From Deltaproteobacteria bacterium (GTDB lineage: Bacteria > Desulfobacterota > Desulfobacteria > Desulfobacterales > ETH-SRB1), in NCBI GenBank assembly GCA_030627475.1, contig DAOURZ010000044.1:1-8218 (forward strand): DNA of 8,218 bases, in the 5' to 3' direction. Under the pieces are notes generated by a model. It did not search any database. It saw only the letters and a program-made list of their open reading frames with translations, and was not told the DNA's origin. Positions within the stretch are counted from its first letter, which is position 1. Each line of letters opens with the position of its first letter. The position numbers and the translations under genes were made by a program. Positions 1 through 7,010 of this stretch are shown piece by piece.

Positions 1-165
1 ATGGCATTCCGGCCCTATGGTGACATAAGGATCAATCACCACATGGGGCCCTATAGTTGCTCCTGCTCCTATAAAAACATTTGCTCCAATAATCGAATAC
101 GGACCTACTTCTACAGTGGAGTCCAATTCAGCTTTGGAATCAATAATTGCTGTTGGATGTATCAT
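1..165 (-). CDS. lpxA: LpxA, UDP-N-acetylglucosamine O-acyltransferase (N-terminal 55 residues; runs off left edge)
   Basis: LpxA catalyses the first step of lipid A synthesis: transfer of a 3-hydroxyacyl chain from acyl carrier protein to the 3-OH of UDP-GlcNAc in the cytoplasm. Only the first 55 residues are present, starting [20 protein letters not shown]. They show the left-handed beta-helix hexapeptide pattern of the family (repeated I-G-A/P steps, such as [20 protein letters not shown] and a later TIGPE). The conserved N-terminal 'IHPTAIID' and 'VGPYSIIG' separate LpxA from the related LpxD. The catalytic histidine region lies beyond the edge and cannot be checked. The start ATG at 165-163 overlaps the fabZ stop in an ATGA, so translation is probably coupled to fabZ. 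The fabZ-lpxA order is the usual one in Gram-negative bacteria. The frame is open to base 1 with no sign of damage. Confidence 0.93.
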   Translation of the reverse strand, partial: MIHPTAIIDSKAELDSTVEVGPYSIIGANVFIGAGATIGPHVVIDPYVTIGPECH

Positions 166-608
166 GCTTTTTCTCCAATAGTTGCCATAAATTCAGCTTC
201 AGCCACGACTTTTTTGTCTACAAATGCGGTCCCGGACATTTTAACCGCCTTTGCTCGCTGCTTCAGTATTTTGATTTCAAGAATAAGCTGGTCTCCCGGT
301 ATAACAGGCTTTCTGAATTTGACTTTGTTCATTCCCATAAAATATATCAGAGCGCCGTGTTTTTCTTCGGGCAGTGATGTAAAAACAAGTACGCCGCCAG
401 CCTGGGCCATAGCCTCTATAAGCAGTACGCCCGGCATAATAGGTGAGCCCGGAAAATGCCCCTGAAAAAATGGTTCATTAATTGTTACGTTTTTGAGAGC
501 GACAATCTTTTCATCCGGTACAAGCTCATGTATCCGATCAACTAGAAGAAAAGGATATCGGTGAGGAAGCAAACTCATTATTTTTTGGATATCATATTTG
601 TTATTCAT
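162..608 (-). CDS. fabZ: FabZ, 3-hydroxyacyl-[acyl-carrier-protein] dehydratase
   Basis: FabZ dehydrates (3R)-hydroxyacyl-ACP to trans-2-enoyl-ACP in type II fatty-acid synthesis. It shares the hydroxyacyl-ACP pool with LpxA, the next gene. The protein is 148 residues, normal for a single hot-dog-fold FabZ. It has the N-terminal [13 protein letters not shown] motif (residues 13-25) and the active-site segment [20 protein letters not shown] (50-69), with expected catalytic His51 and Glu65. The start ATG at 608-606 directly precedes [19 protein letters not shown], which fits the family start. An AAGGGA ribosome-binding sequence lies nine bases upstream. The stop overlaps the lpxA start by four bases (ATGA). 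lpxD, the usual upstream neighbour, is absent. Instead a 134-bp inverted-repeat element and a lipoprotein gene precede it, so fabZ may begin a separate transcription unit or be read through from the arginine genes. I see no clear promoter. Confidence 0.96.
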   Translation of the reverse strand: MNNKYDIQKIMSLLPHRYPFLLVDRIHELVPDEKIVALKNVTINEPFFQGHFPGSPIMPGVLLIEAMAQAGGVLVFTSLPEEKHGALIYFMGMNKVKFRKPVIPGDQLILEIKILKQRAKAVKMSGTAFVDKKVVAEAEFMATIGEKA

Positions 609-617
609 TTAAACCAG

Positions 618-623
618 TCCCTT
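618..623 (-). promoter_or_regulatory. Ribosome-binding site of fabZ at the edge of the inverted-repeat element
   Basis: On the minus strand AAGGGA lies nine bases before the fabZ ATG. It is a moderate match to the Shine-Dalgarno consensus. Its first two bases (623 and 622) are the terminal bases of the 134-bp inverted-repeat element and the rest is flanking DNA, so the site straddles the element boundary. It supports the ATG at 608 as the start. Confidence 0.5.
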
Positions 624-755
624 AGGAACGTGGACGAAATAACTTCCACAACTATGCATCACAGCTTCAGGCCATTTTTGCCCGATCTTAGATTGAACAA
701 ACCTGACCTAAATCTGCGCGCCTACTTGTGGAAGTTAATTCGTCCCCGTTCCTAA
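622..755. repeat. 134-bp MITE-like element with 30-bp terminal inverted repeats
   Basis: The left arm (622-651) and the reverse complement of the right arm (726-755) are 30 bases each and match at 28 of 30; the mismatches are at arm positions 10 and 18. Each arm begins TTAGGAACG at the outer end and finishes AACTTCCACAA at the inner end. The 74-bp core (652-725) has no convincing coding frame and only short internal pairings, such as AGATT with AATCT. Pairing stops sharply just outside both arms, which gives the element defined ends. No clear target-site duplication is visible. Size, symmetry and lack of coding fit a non-autonomous miniature transposable element or a REP/BIME-like palindromic repeat. 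The transcript would fold into a long hairpin between the lipoprotein and fabZ. The element's wider family is unknown from one copy. Confidence 0.8.
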
Positions 756-1252
756 TAAACAAAATCTATCTGATTCGAGTCGTCACCTGTCATGCCGTTA
801 TCAGCACAAACAGTTACTTTATAGATATATTTGCACCCCTTTTCCAGAATTTCATTATACGTTATTATATCTTTTTTTAAATTTCCTGAACCTTTGGCTT
901 TAATTGGCATATTGGCAATGCGCTTAAAAACAACAGGACAATTTAAACATTCGGATTTTGAAAAAGGTTTTTTTGATCTATATATAACAAAACCTGACAG
1001 ACCTGATTTAATCTTTTGGTTTACTCCCGGAACAGTCCATGTCAGTTTAAGTTTGTCTCCATCTATACTATAACTCAAATCATTTATTATAGGGAGCACT
1101 TCATAGAACGGTGGTTTGGGGGGAGCTTTTTTGCCGCATCCGGACAAAAAACCGGATAAAAAAACAGAAAAAGCACCTATTATTAAGATTTGAACAATAA
1201 TGCTTCTAAAACAATAATTATACATTTTACTTTTAAGCAATAAAGTTTTCAT
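752..1252 (-). CDS. Small lipoprotein: LptM/YifL-like N-terminus with a fibronectin-III-like domain
   Basis: This 166-residue predicted lipoprotein has a basic N-terminus, a hydrophobic stretch (about residues 18-37) and a lipobox LSGC with Cys39 as the expected lipidated residue. GCGKKAPPKPP follows, the pattern of the short LptM/YifL lipoproteins. The remaining ~115 residues look like one fibronectin-type-III beta-sandwich: LKLTWTVPG (68-76), GFVIYRS (87-93) and YIYKVTV (142-148), with a CLNC pair at 102-105 and further Cys at 140 and 149. After signal peptidase II cleavage it should be anchored to a membrane facing the periplasm. The start at 1252 overlaps the argH end by 20 bp and has only a weak AAGAAAG upstream. 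ATG at 1225 (residue 10) is possible but also lacks a good ribosome-binding site. The TAG stop lies inside the right arm of the inverted-repeat element. Function is not known; the domain call is from visible pattern only. Confidence 0.8.
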   Translation of the reverse strand: MKTLLLKSKMYNYCFRSIIVQILIIGAFSVFLSGFLSGCGKKAPPKPPFYEVLPIINDLSYSIDGDKLKLTWTVPGVNQKIKSGLSGFVIYRSKKPFSKSECLNCPVVFKRIANMPIKAKGSGNLKKDIITYNEILEKGCKYIYKVTVCADNGMTGDDSNQIDFVY

Positions 1253-2633
1253 TTTCTTTCTTAATGTCTACCTCAGCCTGCTTAATAGCGGCTTTGACAT
1301 TTTTTGTGGCAGTTCCGCCAAAAGATTCTCTACGATTTATCATCCGGTTTGTCGTTAAAATATCAAAAACATCTTCTTTAAAAAGGGACGAGAATGGTCT
1401 TAACTCCTTTAAAGTCATTTCATGAAGCTCTTTATTCTCATTGATAGCGGAATTTACAATTTTGCCAACGCAGATATGAGCAAGACGAAATGGCATGCCC
1501 TTGGTAACAAGATAATCCGCCATATCAGTGGCATTTAAAAATCCTTTGGAAACGGCTTCAAACATTGCTTCCTTGTTTATTCTTAATTCTGGAAGCATCT
1601 TTATATAAATTGTTATACAAGCTTTTAATGTGTCAACGGCATCAAACAAAGGCCCTTTATCTTCCTGCATATCACGGTTATAGGCGAGTGGTAATGATTT
1701 CATAATGCTTAAAAGCGCTATTAAATCTCCAAAAACACGACCGGTTTTCCCGCGCACCAGCTCCGGTATATCAGGATTCTTTTTCTGGGGCATAATGCTG
1801 CTTCCGGTTGAAAAAGAATCAGACAACTCAATAAAACCAAATTCCGATGATGACCACAAAACAAGCTCCTCGGATATTCGGCTGAAATGTACCATGCAAA
1901 GACTTGCAGCCGCCAGAAATTCTATTATAAAATCTCTGTCTGACACAGAATCTATACTGTTTGCAGATATCTGGGGAAAATCAAGCAGCTCAGCCGTATA
2001 TTCTCTATCAATTGGATATGTTGTTCCTGCAAGAGCTGCACTGCCAAGCGGCATTATATTTATGCGTTTTAAGGCATCCCTGAACCTGTCGCAATCCCTT
2101 GAAAACATTTCATAGTATGCCATTAACTGGTGAGACAATAGAATCGGCTGTGCTCTTTGTAGATGAGTATAGCCCGGCAGGACAACATCTATATGTGTTT
2201 TTGCAAAATCAACAATCAACTCTCTAAAATCGACAAGATTCTTTAAAATATATAGAGTCTCGTATCGTAGATACATACGCACATCAAGAGCTATCTGGTC
2301 ATTTCTGCTCCTTGCAGTATGAAGTTTCTGGGCAACTTTTCCTATATCCTGAAGAAGCCTGGATTCAATATGCATATGTATATCCTCCAGACTGTCATCA
2401 AAAAGAAATTTTCCTCTATCTATATCCCGTTTTATCTTTCCAAGGCCATGTATCAATGATGAAGCATCTTCTTCCGTAATAATAGACTGTTTCGCAAGCA
2501 TTTTGCAGTGGGCAATGCTGCCCTCAATATCATAAGAATAAAGCCGTTTGTCTATATTAATTGAAGATGTAAATATTTCTACAAATCTATTTGTTTTCTC
2601 GGAAAATCTTCCATCCCAAGGTTTTTCAGACAT
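1233..2633 (-). CDS. argH: ArgH, argininosuccinate lyase
   Basis: ArgH cleaves argininosuccinate to arginine and fumarate, the last step of arginine synthesis, in the cytoplasm as a homotetramer of the fumarase/aspartase superfamily. The 466-residue length is typical. Visible motifs are WDGRF near the N-terminus (6-10), HTARSRNDQIALD (105-117), GYTHLQRAQP (154-163) with the expected catalytic-region His157, and the superfamily signature TGSSIMPQKKNPD (276-288), whose serine pair (278/279) includes the catalytic serine. ATG at 2633 is preceded by AAAGAGG seven bases upstream, a good ribosome-binding site. It is the fifth arg gene in the run but is separated from argG by 148 bp holding an AT-rich inverted repeat. 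Its 3' end overlaps the lipoprotein start by 20 bp. Nothing is missing or broken. Confidence 0.97.
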   Translation of the reverse strand: MSEKPWDGRFSEKTNRFVEIFTSSINIDKRLYSYDIEGSIAHCKMLAKQSIITEEDASSLIHGLGKIKRDIDRGKFLFDDSLEDIHMHIESRLLQDIGKVAQKLHTARSRNDQIALDVRMYLRYETLYILKNLVDFRELIVDFAKTHIDVVLPGYTHLQRAQPILLSHQLMAYYEMFSRDCDRFRDALKRINIMPLGSAALAGTTYPIDREYTAELLDFPQISANSIDSVSDRDFIIEFLAAASLCMVHFSRISEELVLWSSSEFGFIELSDSFSTGSSIMPQKKNPDIPELVRGKTGRVFGDLIALLSIMKSLPLAYNRDMQEDKGPLFDAVDTLKACITIYIKMLPELRINKEAMFEAVSKGFLNATDMADYLVTKGMPFRLAHICVGKIVNSAINENKELHEMTLKELRPFSSLFKEDVFDILTTNRMINRRESFGGTATKNVKAAIKQAEVDIKKENENFIA

Positions 2634-2702
2634 ATATAAACCTCTTTACCAAAAGTCGCCCAAATGAATCATTCTGCTATAGTTTCAATAGGTTATGGTT
2701 AA

Positions 2703-2727
2703 AATTGATAATTGATAATTGATAATT
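2703..2727. repeat. Short tandem repeat, AATTGAT x3 plus AATT
   Basis: Three perfect 7-bp units (2703-2709, 2710-2716, 2717-2723) are followed by a partial unit AATT. They form the left arm of the argG-argH inverted repeat. The right arm carries the same units in reverse complement with one mismatch. Perfect short units of this kind can vary in copy number through slippage. Confidence 0.8.
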
Positions 2728-2794
2728 TGTGGAATCGCTTTGCTCTGTTTTTTGATAAAATTAATAGAATACCTTCAATTATCAATTTTCAATT
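2703..2794. repeat. AT-rich 92-bp inverted-repeat element between argG and argH
   Basis: The left arm (2703-2722) and right arm (2775-2794) are 20 bases each and complementary at 19 of 20, separated by a 52-bp centre. The centre contains TGGAATCGCTTTGCTCTG near the left and AGAATACCT next to the right arm, and I see no coding frame in it. The right arm covers the last three codons and the TGA stop of argG, so the hairpin would form at the very end of the argG message. It lacks the GC-rich stem and T-run of a rho-independent terminator. It could be a dispersed repeat of miniature-element type or an mRNA 3'-end stem that lowers or protects expression at this point. Only one copy is visible here. 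Confidence 0.65.
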
Positions 2795-3984
2795 ATTTTA
2801 TGAATACGCAATCTCAGCGCATTAAGACGTATGAAACCTTCAGCATCTTTCTGGCTGTATACACTGTCGTCTTCAAAAGTGGCAAAATCCTCTTTGTAAA
2901 GAGACTCATCGGATTTACGGCCAAGTACACGACAGTTTCCCTTATATAGTTCAACGCGTACAACTCCGGAAACATTTTTCTGTGTCATATCTATCATATT
3001 CTGCAAAAGCTTCATTTCCGGTGAAAACCAGAAGCCATTATAGATTATTTCAGAATATTTGGGTATAAGTGAATCTCGAAGATGCGTTACCTCTCTGTCC
3101 ATTGTAATTGATTCAATTGCCATATGTGCAAGTCTCAAGATAGTGCCACCGGGAGTTTCATACACACCGCGGGATTTCATACCGACAAAACGATTTTCAA
3201 CAATATCCGCTCTGCCTATGCCATGACGTCCACCCAGTCTGTTAAGCTCCTTGAGAAGAGTTGCAGGAGACATATTAATATCATTTATAGCAACAGGATC
3301 ACCCTGTATAAATGTTATTTCTATTACCTCCGGTTTATCAGGCGCATTCTTCGGAGAAACAGTCAGAGTAAACATATCCTCAGACGGTTCTTTCCATGGG
3401 TCTTCAAGAATTCCTCCTTCGTAACTTATATGAAGCAAATTCCTGTCTGAGCTATATGGTTTTGCAGGTGTTACCGGCACATTTATTTTATGTTTTTTTG
3501 CGAACTCCATAAGAGAAGTACGGGAGTTAAGCTCCCATTCACGCCACGGAGCAATAATATTGATATAAGGATCTATGGCCAAATAACTCAGCTCAAACCT
3601 GACCTGGTCATTTCCCTTGCCGGTTGCACCATGGCTTACGGCATCAGCCCCTTCTATTTTTGCAATTTCCATCTGGCGCTTGGCTATAAGAGGTCTGGCA
3701 AGAGATGTTCCCAAAAGATATTGGCCTTCATATATCGCATTTGCGCGAAATGCCGGAAATACATAATCAGCAACAAAGGTTTCTTTAAGGTCATCTATAT
3801 AAACCTTCACTGCACCGGTATTCAGGGCTTTTTCTTCTATATCGTCAATCTCTTCTTCCTGACCTATATCAGCCGAAAATGCAACTACATCACATTTATA
3901 AGTTTCAATCAGCCATTTTAAAATTACAGATGTATCAAGGCCTCCTGAATAGGCCAGAACAACTTTTTTAATTTTTTCCTGCAC
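2782..3984 (-). CDS. argG: ArgG, argininosuccinate synthase (GTG start)
   Basis: ArgG joins citrulline and aspartate with ATP to give argininosuccinate. The 400-residue product has the standard length of the common bacterial form. It shows the PP-loop ATP pyrophosphatase motif AYSGGLDTS (residues 11-19), [14 protein letters not shown] (118-131), PWREW, and a conserved middle region including [17 protein letters not shown] and [10 protein letters not shown] place the start at the GTG at 3984, not the in-frame ATG at 4005. An AAGGAG ribosome-binding site (3997-3992) sits seven bases before the GTG, and the family begins just before the [14 protein letters not shown] strand. With this start the gene overlaps the argF 3' end by 17 bp, which suggests coupled translation. 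The last three codons and the TGA stop lie inside one arm of an AT-rich inverted repeat, so the extreme C-terminus may have been reshaped by that element. Confidence 0.97.
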   Translation of the reverse strand: MQEKIKKVVLAYSGGLDTSVILKWLIETYKCDVVAFSADIGQEEEIDDIEEKALNTGAVKVYIDDLKETFVADYVFPAFRANAIYEGQYLLGTSLARPLIAKRQMEIAKIEGADAVSHGATGKGNDQVRFELSYLAIDPYINIIAPWREWELNSRTSLMEFAKKHKINVPVTPAKPYSSDRNLLHISYEGGILEDPWKEPSEDMFTLTVSPKNAPDKPEVIEITFIQGDPVAINDINMSPATLLKELNRLGGRHGIGRADIVENRFVGMKSRGVYETPGGTILRLAHMAIESITMDREVTHLRDSLIPKYSEIIYNGFWFSPEMKLLQNMIDMTQKNVSGVVRVELYKGNCRVLGRKSDESLYKEDFATFEDDSVYSQKDAEGFIRLNALRLRIHKIIEN

Positions 3985-4915
3985 AATAAAACTCCTTAGG
4001 AACATGGTTTATCAAAACTTCCAGTATAGCTTTATGCATATGGAGTTTATTCTCAGACTGATCCCAGACAACGGAATTTGGGCTCTCCAGAACTTCTTCA
4101 CTCATCTCTTCGCCTCTGTGAACCGGAAGACAATGCATTATTATAGCATCTTTTGAAGCATTTTTTAAAAGTTCTTGATTAACCTGAAAAGATTCAAAAA
4201 CACGCTTTCTTGTACTGTGTTCACCCTCCTGCCCCATGCTGGCCCATACATCAGTATAAATCACGTCAGCACCTTCTACCGCTTCAACAGGATCTGAAGT
4301 TACTATAATACTGCCGCATTTTTTCTTACGAGCCGTCTCCAATATATCGCTATCAGGATAGTATCCTTCGGGACATGCAAGCACAAGGTTTAATCCAAGC
4401 ACGGCTGCGGCATTTATCCATGAGTGGGACACATTATTTCCGTCTCCAACCCAGGCTATTTTAAGATCCTCATAACTTCCTTTATATTCTATCACTGTCA
4501 TTAAATCGCTTAAAACCTGGCATGGATGATACAAATCGGTCAAAGCATTAATAACCGGAATAGTGGAGAACTTTGCAAACTCTTTCAAAAGATCCTGGGA
4601 ATAAGTTCTAATGGCAAGAGCATCCAGATATCTTGACAAGACCCTGGCGGTATCTCTAACAGGTTCATTTCGAACCATCTGGGTGTCCTTTGAGCTTATA
4701 AAAATTGAAGCGCCGCCTATCTGAATTATCGCTACCTCAAAAGAAAGGCGTGTACGGGTCGATGGTTTATCAAAAATAAGTCCAAGTGTTTTTCCCGCAA
4801 GAGGTCTTTTTTCAATGCTATTCTTTTGATTTTTTTTCAATTCCAGGGCTCGCTTGAAAAATAGCTCAAAATCCTCCTTTTCAAGATCTAAAAGAGTTAG
4901 TATGTCTTTATTCAT
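3968..4915 (-). CDS. argF: ArgF, ornithine carbamoyltransferase
   Basis: ArgF transfers the carbamoyl group from carbamoyl phosphate to ornithine, giving citrulline, in the cytoplasm. The 315-residue length is normal. The N-terminal carbamoyl-phosphate domain carries [13 protein letters not shown] (48-60, with STRTR at 52-56) and [14 protein letters not shown] (127-140, HPCQ at 130-133). The C-terminal ornithine domain carries [10 protein letters not shown] (157-166), DVWASMGQE (222-230, the SMG loop) and [11 protein letters not shown] (260-270). The HCLP and SMG motifs point to ornithine rather than acetylornithine or aspartate as acceptor. ATG at 4915 has AAAGG five bases upstream. The gene follows argD after 23 bp, and its 3' end overlaps argG by 17 bp. 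argF and argI name the same activity; I use argF. Confidence 0.97.
   Translation of the reverse strand: MNKDILTLLDLEKEDFELFFKRALELKKNQKNSIEKRPLAGKTLGLIFDKPSTRTRLSFEVAIIQIGGASIFISSKDTQMVRNEPVRDTARVLSRYLDALAIRTYSQDLLKEFAKFSTIPVINALTDLYHPCQVLSDLMTVIEYKGSYEDLKIAWVGDGNNVSHSWINAAAVLGLNLVLACPEGYYPDSDILETARKKKCGSIIVTSDPVEAVEGADVIYTDVWASMGQEGEHSTRKRVFESFQVNQELLKNASKDAIIMHCLPVHRGEEMSEEVLESPNSVVWDQSENKLHMHKAILEVLINHVPKEFYCAGKN
3992..3997 (-). promoter_or_regulatory. Ribosome-binding site of argG (AAGGAG), decides the GTG start
   Basis: A perfect AAGGAG on the minus strand lies seven bases upstream of GTG at 3984 and inside the argF coding sequence. The alternative ATG at 4005 is upstream of this site and could not use it, so GTG is the better start. 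Confidence 0.85.
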
Positions 4916-4938
4916 AGTGACCTTTCAATCTAAGTGGC

Positions 4939-6129
4939 TCACTCAACGTCGCCAAACAAATCATCTAAACACTCCAGTAGAGAGTCAATTTCATCTTTGC
5001 CTATGATAAGAGGAGGTATGAAACGTAGAATATTGCCCTGGATACAATTGATTAAAAAGCCCTTATCCATGCAAGCTTTTACAACTTTATCTCCATCAAT
5101 TTTGATCTTCATGCCAAGCAAAAGGCCTATCCCGCGAACATCAATAATTGATTCGTGTCTGTCTTTCAGCCATAAAAGCCTTTGTTTGAAATATTCTCCA
5201 GTCTTTCGGCCGTAATTTATGACATTTTCTTTGATAAGGATCCTTACAACTTCAAGTGAAGCTGCTGTAATTATTGGTGTTCCACCAAAAGTTGAGCCAT
5301 GTGAACCGGGCACAAACGCCTCGGCAATATGTTCTCTTGTCAGCATGGCACCTATCGGCAATCCATTGGCAAGAGCCTTTGCCAGGGTCATTATATCGGG
5401 TTCTATTCCGAAATTTTCATAACAAAAAAGTTTGCCTGTACGGCCCATTCCTGTCTGGATTTCATCAAAAATTAAAAGTATTTTCGCCTCATCACAAATT
5501 TGCCTGACACCTTTAAGATATTCAGGATCAGGACAGCAAACGCCTCCTTCGCCCTGAATCGGCTCAATTAAAACTGCGCACGTTGAAGAGTTGATTTTAC
5601 TACGCAACGCTTCAATATCATTGAACGGAACAAAATCAAAACCATTAAGAACCGGCTCAAATCCCTTGCGTATCTTTTCCTGGCCCGTGGCTGACAAGGT
5701 TGCCATTGTGCGGCCATGAAAAGATTTTTCCATGGCTATTATTCTGCAGCGGCCTTTTTCGCCTTTGTCACTGAAATATTTTCTTGCCAGTTTTATAGCC
5801 GCTTCATTTGCTTCAGCTCCGCTGTTACAGAAAAAAACTCTGTCTGCAAAACTGTTGTTAACAAGCCATGATGCAAGCTCTGTCTGGGGCAGAGTATAAT
5901 AAAGGTTGGAAACATGAAAAAGCAGTTCAGCCTGTTTTACAAGGGCTTTTACAACTCCCGGATGCGCATGCCCGAGATTGCATACTGCAATTCCCGCAAC
6001 AAAATCCGTATAAGCTCGCCCATCCGAATCCCAAAGGGTGCATCCTTTGCCTTTTGTTATAACGATGGGGAATCTATTGTAAGTCTTTGCTATTACTTTG
6101 TCCGCTTTATTTATTATTTCGCTTTTCAT
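4939..6129 (-). CDS. argD: ArgD, acetylornithine aminotransferase
   Basis: ArgD is a PLP-dependent class III aminotransferase that interconverts N-acetylglutamate 5-semialdehyde and N-acetylornithine, with glutamate as amino donor. Some ArgD enzymes also serve lysine synthesis as DapC, which sequence alone cannot decide. The 396-residue protein has SGAEANEAAIKLAR (103-116) for phosphate binding, SFHGRT (136-141), EPIQGEGG (189-196), FDEIQTGMGRTG (221-232) with the cofactor-ring Asp222, and TLAKALANGLPIGAM (248-262) with the PLP Schiff-base Lys251. HGSTFGGTP (278-286) follows. The start ATG lies five bases after the argB stop and has no strong ribosome-binding site, so translation probably depends on ribosomes finishing argB. 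The position between argB and argF argues for arginine synthesis as the main job, rather than GABA or ornithine aminotransferase activity. Confidence 0.95.
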   Translation of the reverse strand: MKSEIINKADKVIAKTYNRFPIVITKGKGCTLWDSDGRAYTDFVAGIAVCNLGHAHPGVVKALVKQAELLFHVSNLYYTLPQTELASWLVNNSFADRVFFCNSGAEANEAAIKLARKYFSDKGEKGRCRIIAMEKSFHGRTMATLSATGQEKIRKGFEPVLNGFDFVPFNDIEALRSKINSSTCAVLIEPIQGEGGVCCPDPEYLKGVRQICDEAKILLIFDEIQTGMGRTGKLFCYENFGIEPDIMTLAKALANGLPIGAMLTREHIAEAFVPGSHGSTFGGTPIITAASLEVVRILIKENVINYGRKTGEYFKQRLLWLKDRHESIIDVRGIGLLLGMKIKIDGDKVVKACMDKGFLINCIQGNILRFIPPLIIGKDEIDSLLECLDDLFGDVE

Positions 6130-6134
6130 AGTTT

Positions 6135-7010
6135 TTATGTCGTAACTTCAGTTCCGATTCCATTATCAGTAAAAAGCTCCAGCAATAAGGCATGACGCTT
6201 GCATCCATTTATAATATGAGATTTTTTAACATTATTATTAAGCGCATTGAGAGCGTACTCAATCTTTGGAATCATTCCTCCTGAAATTGCCTTGTTCTCA
6301 ATCATCGTGCTGATTTTCTCCGCATCAATTGAAGATATTAAAGCGCCTTCAGTGTCCATAACTCCATCAACGTCAGTAAGAAATATCAGACGTCCTGCAG
6401 AAAGAGCTATTGCAATTTTACTTGCCACAATGTCTGCATTTATATTGTATGTTTCGCCCGAATCCCCCACGCCAACCGGCGCAATAATCGGAATAAAACC
6501 TTTCTCTGTCAATGTATTTATAATATCCGGATTTATTTGAGTAACATCTCCAACCATGCCCGGATCAATTATTTCAGGGGGTTTATCCATATCCTTCTGA
6601 TATATGACAGACAACTTTTTTGCTGATATAAGCCCTCCGTCTTTGCCACTCAGCCCTACAGCCCTGCCACCTTGCTTATTTATCTGAGCAACTATTTCCT
6701 TGTTCACCTTGCCGGCAAGAACCATTTCTACAACATCCATTGTAACTTCATCAGTAACACGTATACCCCTGACAAACCTGGGACGTATGCCCATCTGCTC
6801 AAGCACGGAGTTAATTTGCGGCCCTCCACCATGAACAACAACCGGATTCAGCCCAACAAGCTTCAGCAGAGTAATGTCGCGTGCAAAATCTTCCTTTAAT
6901 TGCTTATCAACCATTGCATGTCCACCATATTTGATAACGATGGTCATTCCGCAAAAACGTCTTATATAGGGCAGGGCTTCGATAAGTATGTCGGCTACAT
7001 TTGGAGTCAT
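6135..7010 (-). CDS. argB: ArgB, N-acetylglutamate kinase (arginine-sensitive type)
   Basis: ArgB phosphorylates N-acetylglutamate with ATP, the second step and usual control point of the acetylated arginine route. The 291-residue protein belongs to the amino-acid kinase family. Motifs are VIKYGGHAM (25-33, with the phosphate-contacting Lys27), VHGGGPQI (59-66), GLSGKDGGL (119-127), [13 protein letters not shown] (188-200), LTDVDGV (211-217) and ISGGMIPK (242-249). It has the N-terminal helix segment [12 protein letters not shown] (8-19) and the C-terminal [21 protein letters not shown] (265-287). Both are features of the hexameric, arginine-inhibited class, so feedback inhibition by arginine is likely by family knowledge. 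The start overlaps the hslU stop in an ATGA (7010-7007), so translation is probably coupled to hslU. argC and the genes for acetylglutamate formation are not in the window. Confidence 0.97.
   Translation of the reverse strand: MTPNVADILIEALPYIRRFCGMTIVIKYGGHAMVDKQLKEDFARDITLLKLVGLNPVVVHGGGPQINSVLEQMGIRPRFVRGIRVTDEVTMDVVEMVLAGKVNKEIVAQINKQGGRAVGLSGKDGGLISAKKLSVIYQKDMDKPPEIIDPGMVGDVTQINPDIINTLTEKGFIPIIAPVGVGDSGETYNINADIVASKIAIALSAGRLIFLTDVDGVMDTEGALISSIDAEKISTMIENKAISGGMIPKIEYALNALNNNVKKSHIINGCKRHALLLELFTDNGIGTEVTT

Noticed and set aside
1..465. Open frame of 154 codons on the plus strand across lpxA and fabZ
   Set aside because: It is antisense to two well-supported genes, its translation matches no family I recognise, and it is explained by the codon pattern of the opposite strand.
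561..755. Plus-strand 64-codon frame covering the inverted-repeat element
   Set aside because: It begins inside antisense fabZ, runs through both repeat arms, and shows no domain or ribosome-binding site. It is an open frame by chance.
1705..2115. Plus-strand 136-codon frame antisense to argH
   Set aside because: It is a mirror of the argH coding sequence with low-complexity serine-rich translation and no recognisable motif.
2634..2781. Possible promoter for argH in the argG-argH gap
   Set aside because: AT-rich hexamers occur, for example TTGAAA on the minus strand, but no pair with correct spacing to a good -10 was found. AT richness alone produces such matches.
2703..2794. Rho-independent terminator after argG
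   Set aside because: The stem is AT-only, the loop is 52 bp, and no T-run follows on the transcribed strand. I call it a repeat instead.
3994..4003. CCTTAGGAAC also occurs at 620-629 by the inverted-repeat element
   Set aside because: Only 10 bases are shared. Here they are explained by the argG ribosome-binding site, and the rest of the element is absent.
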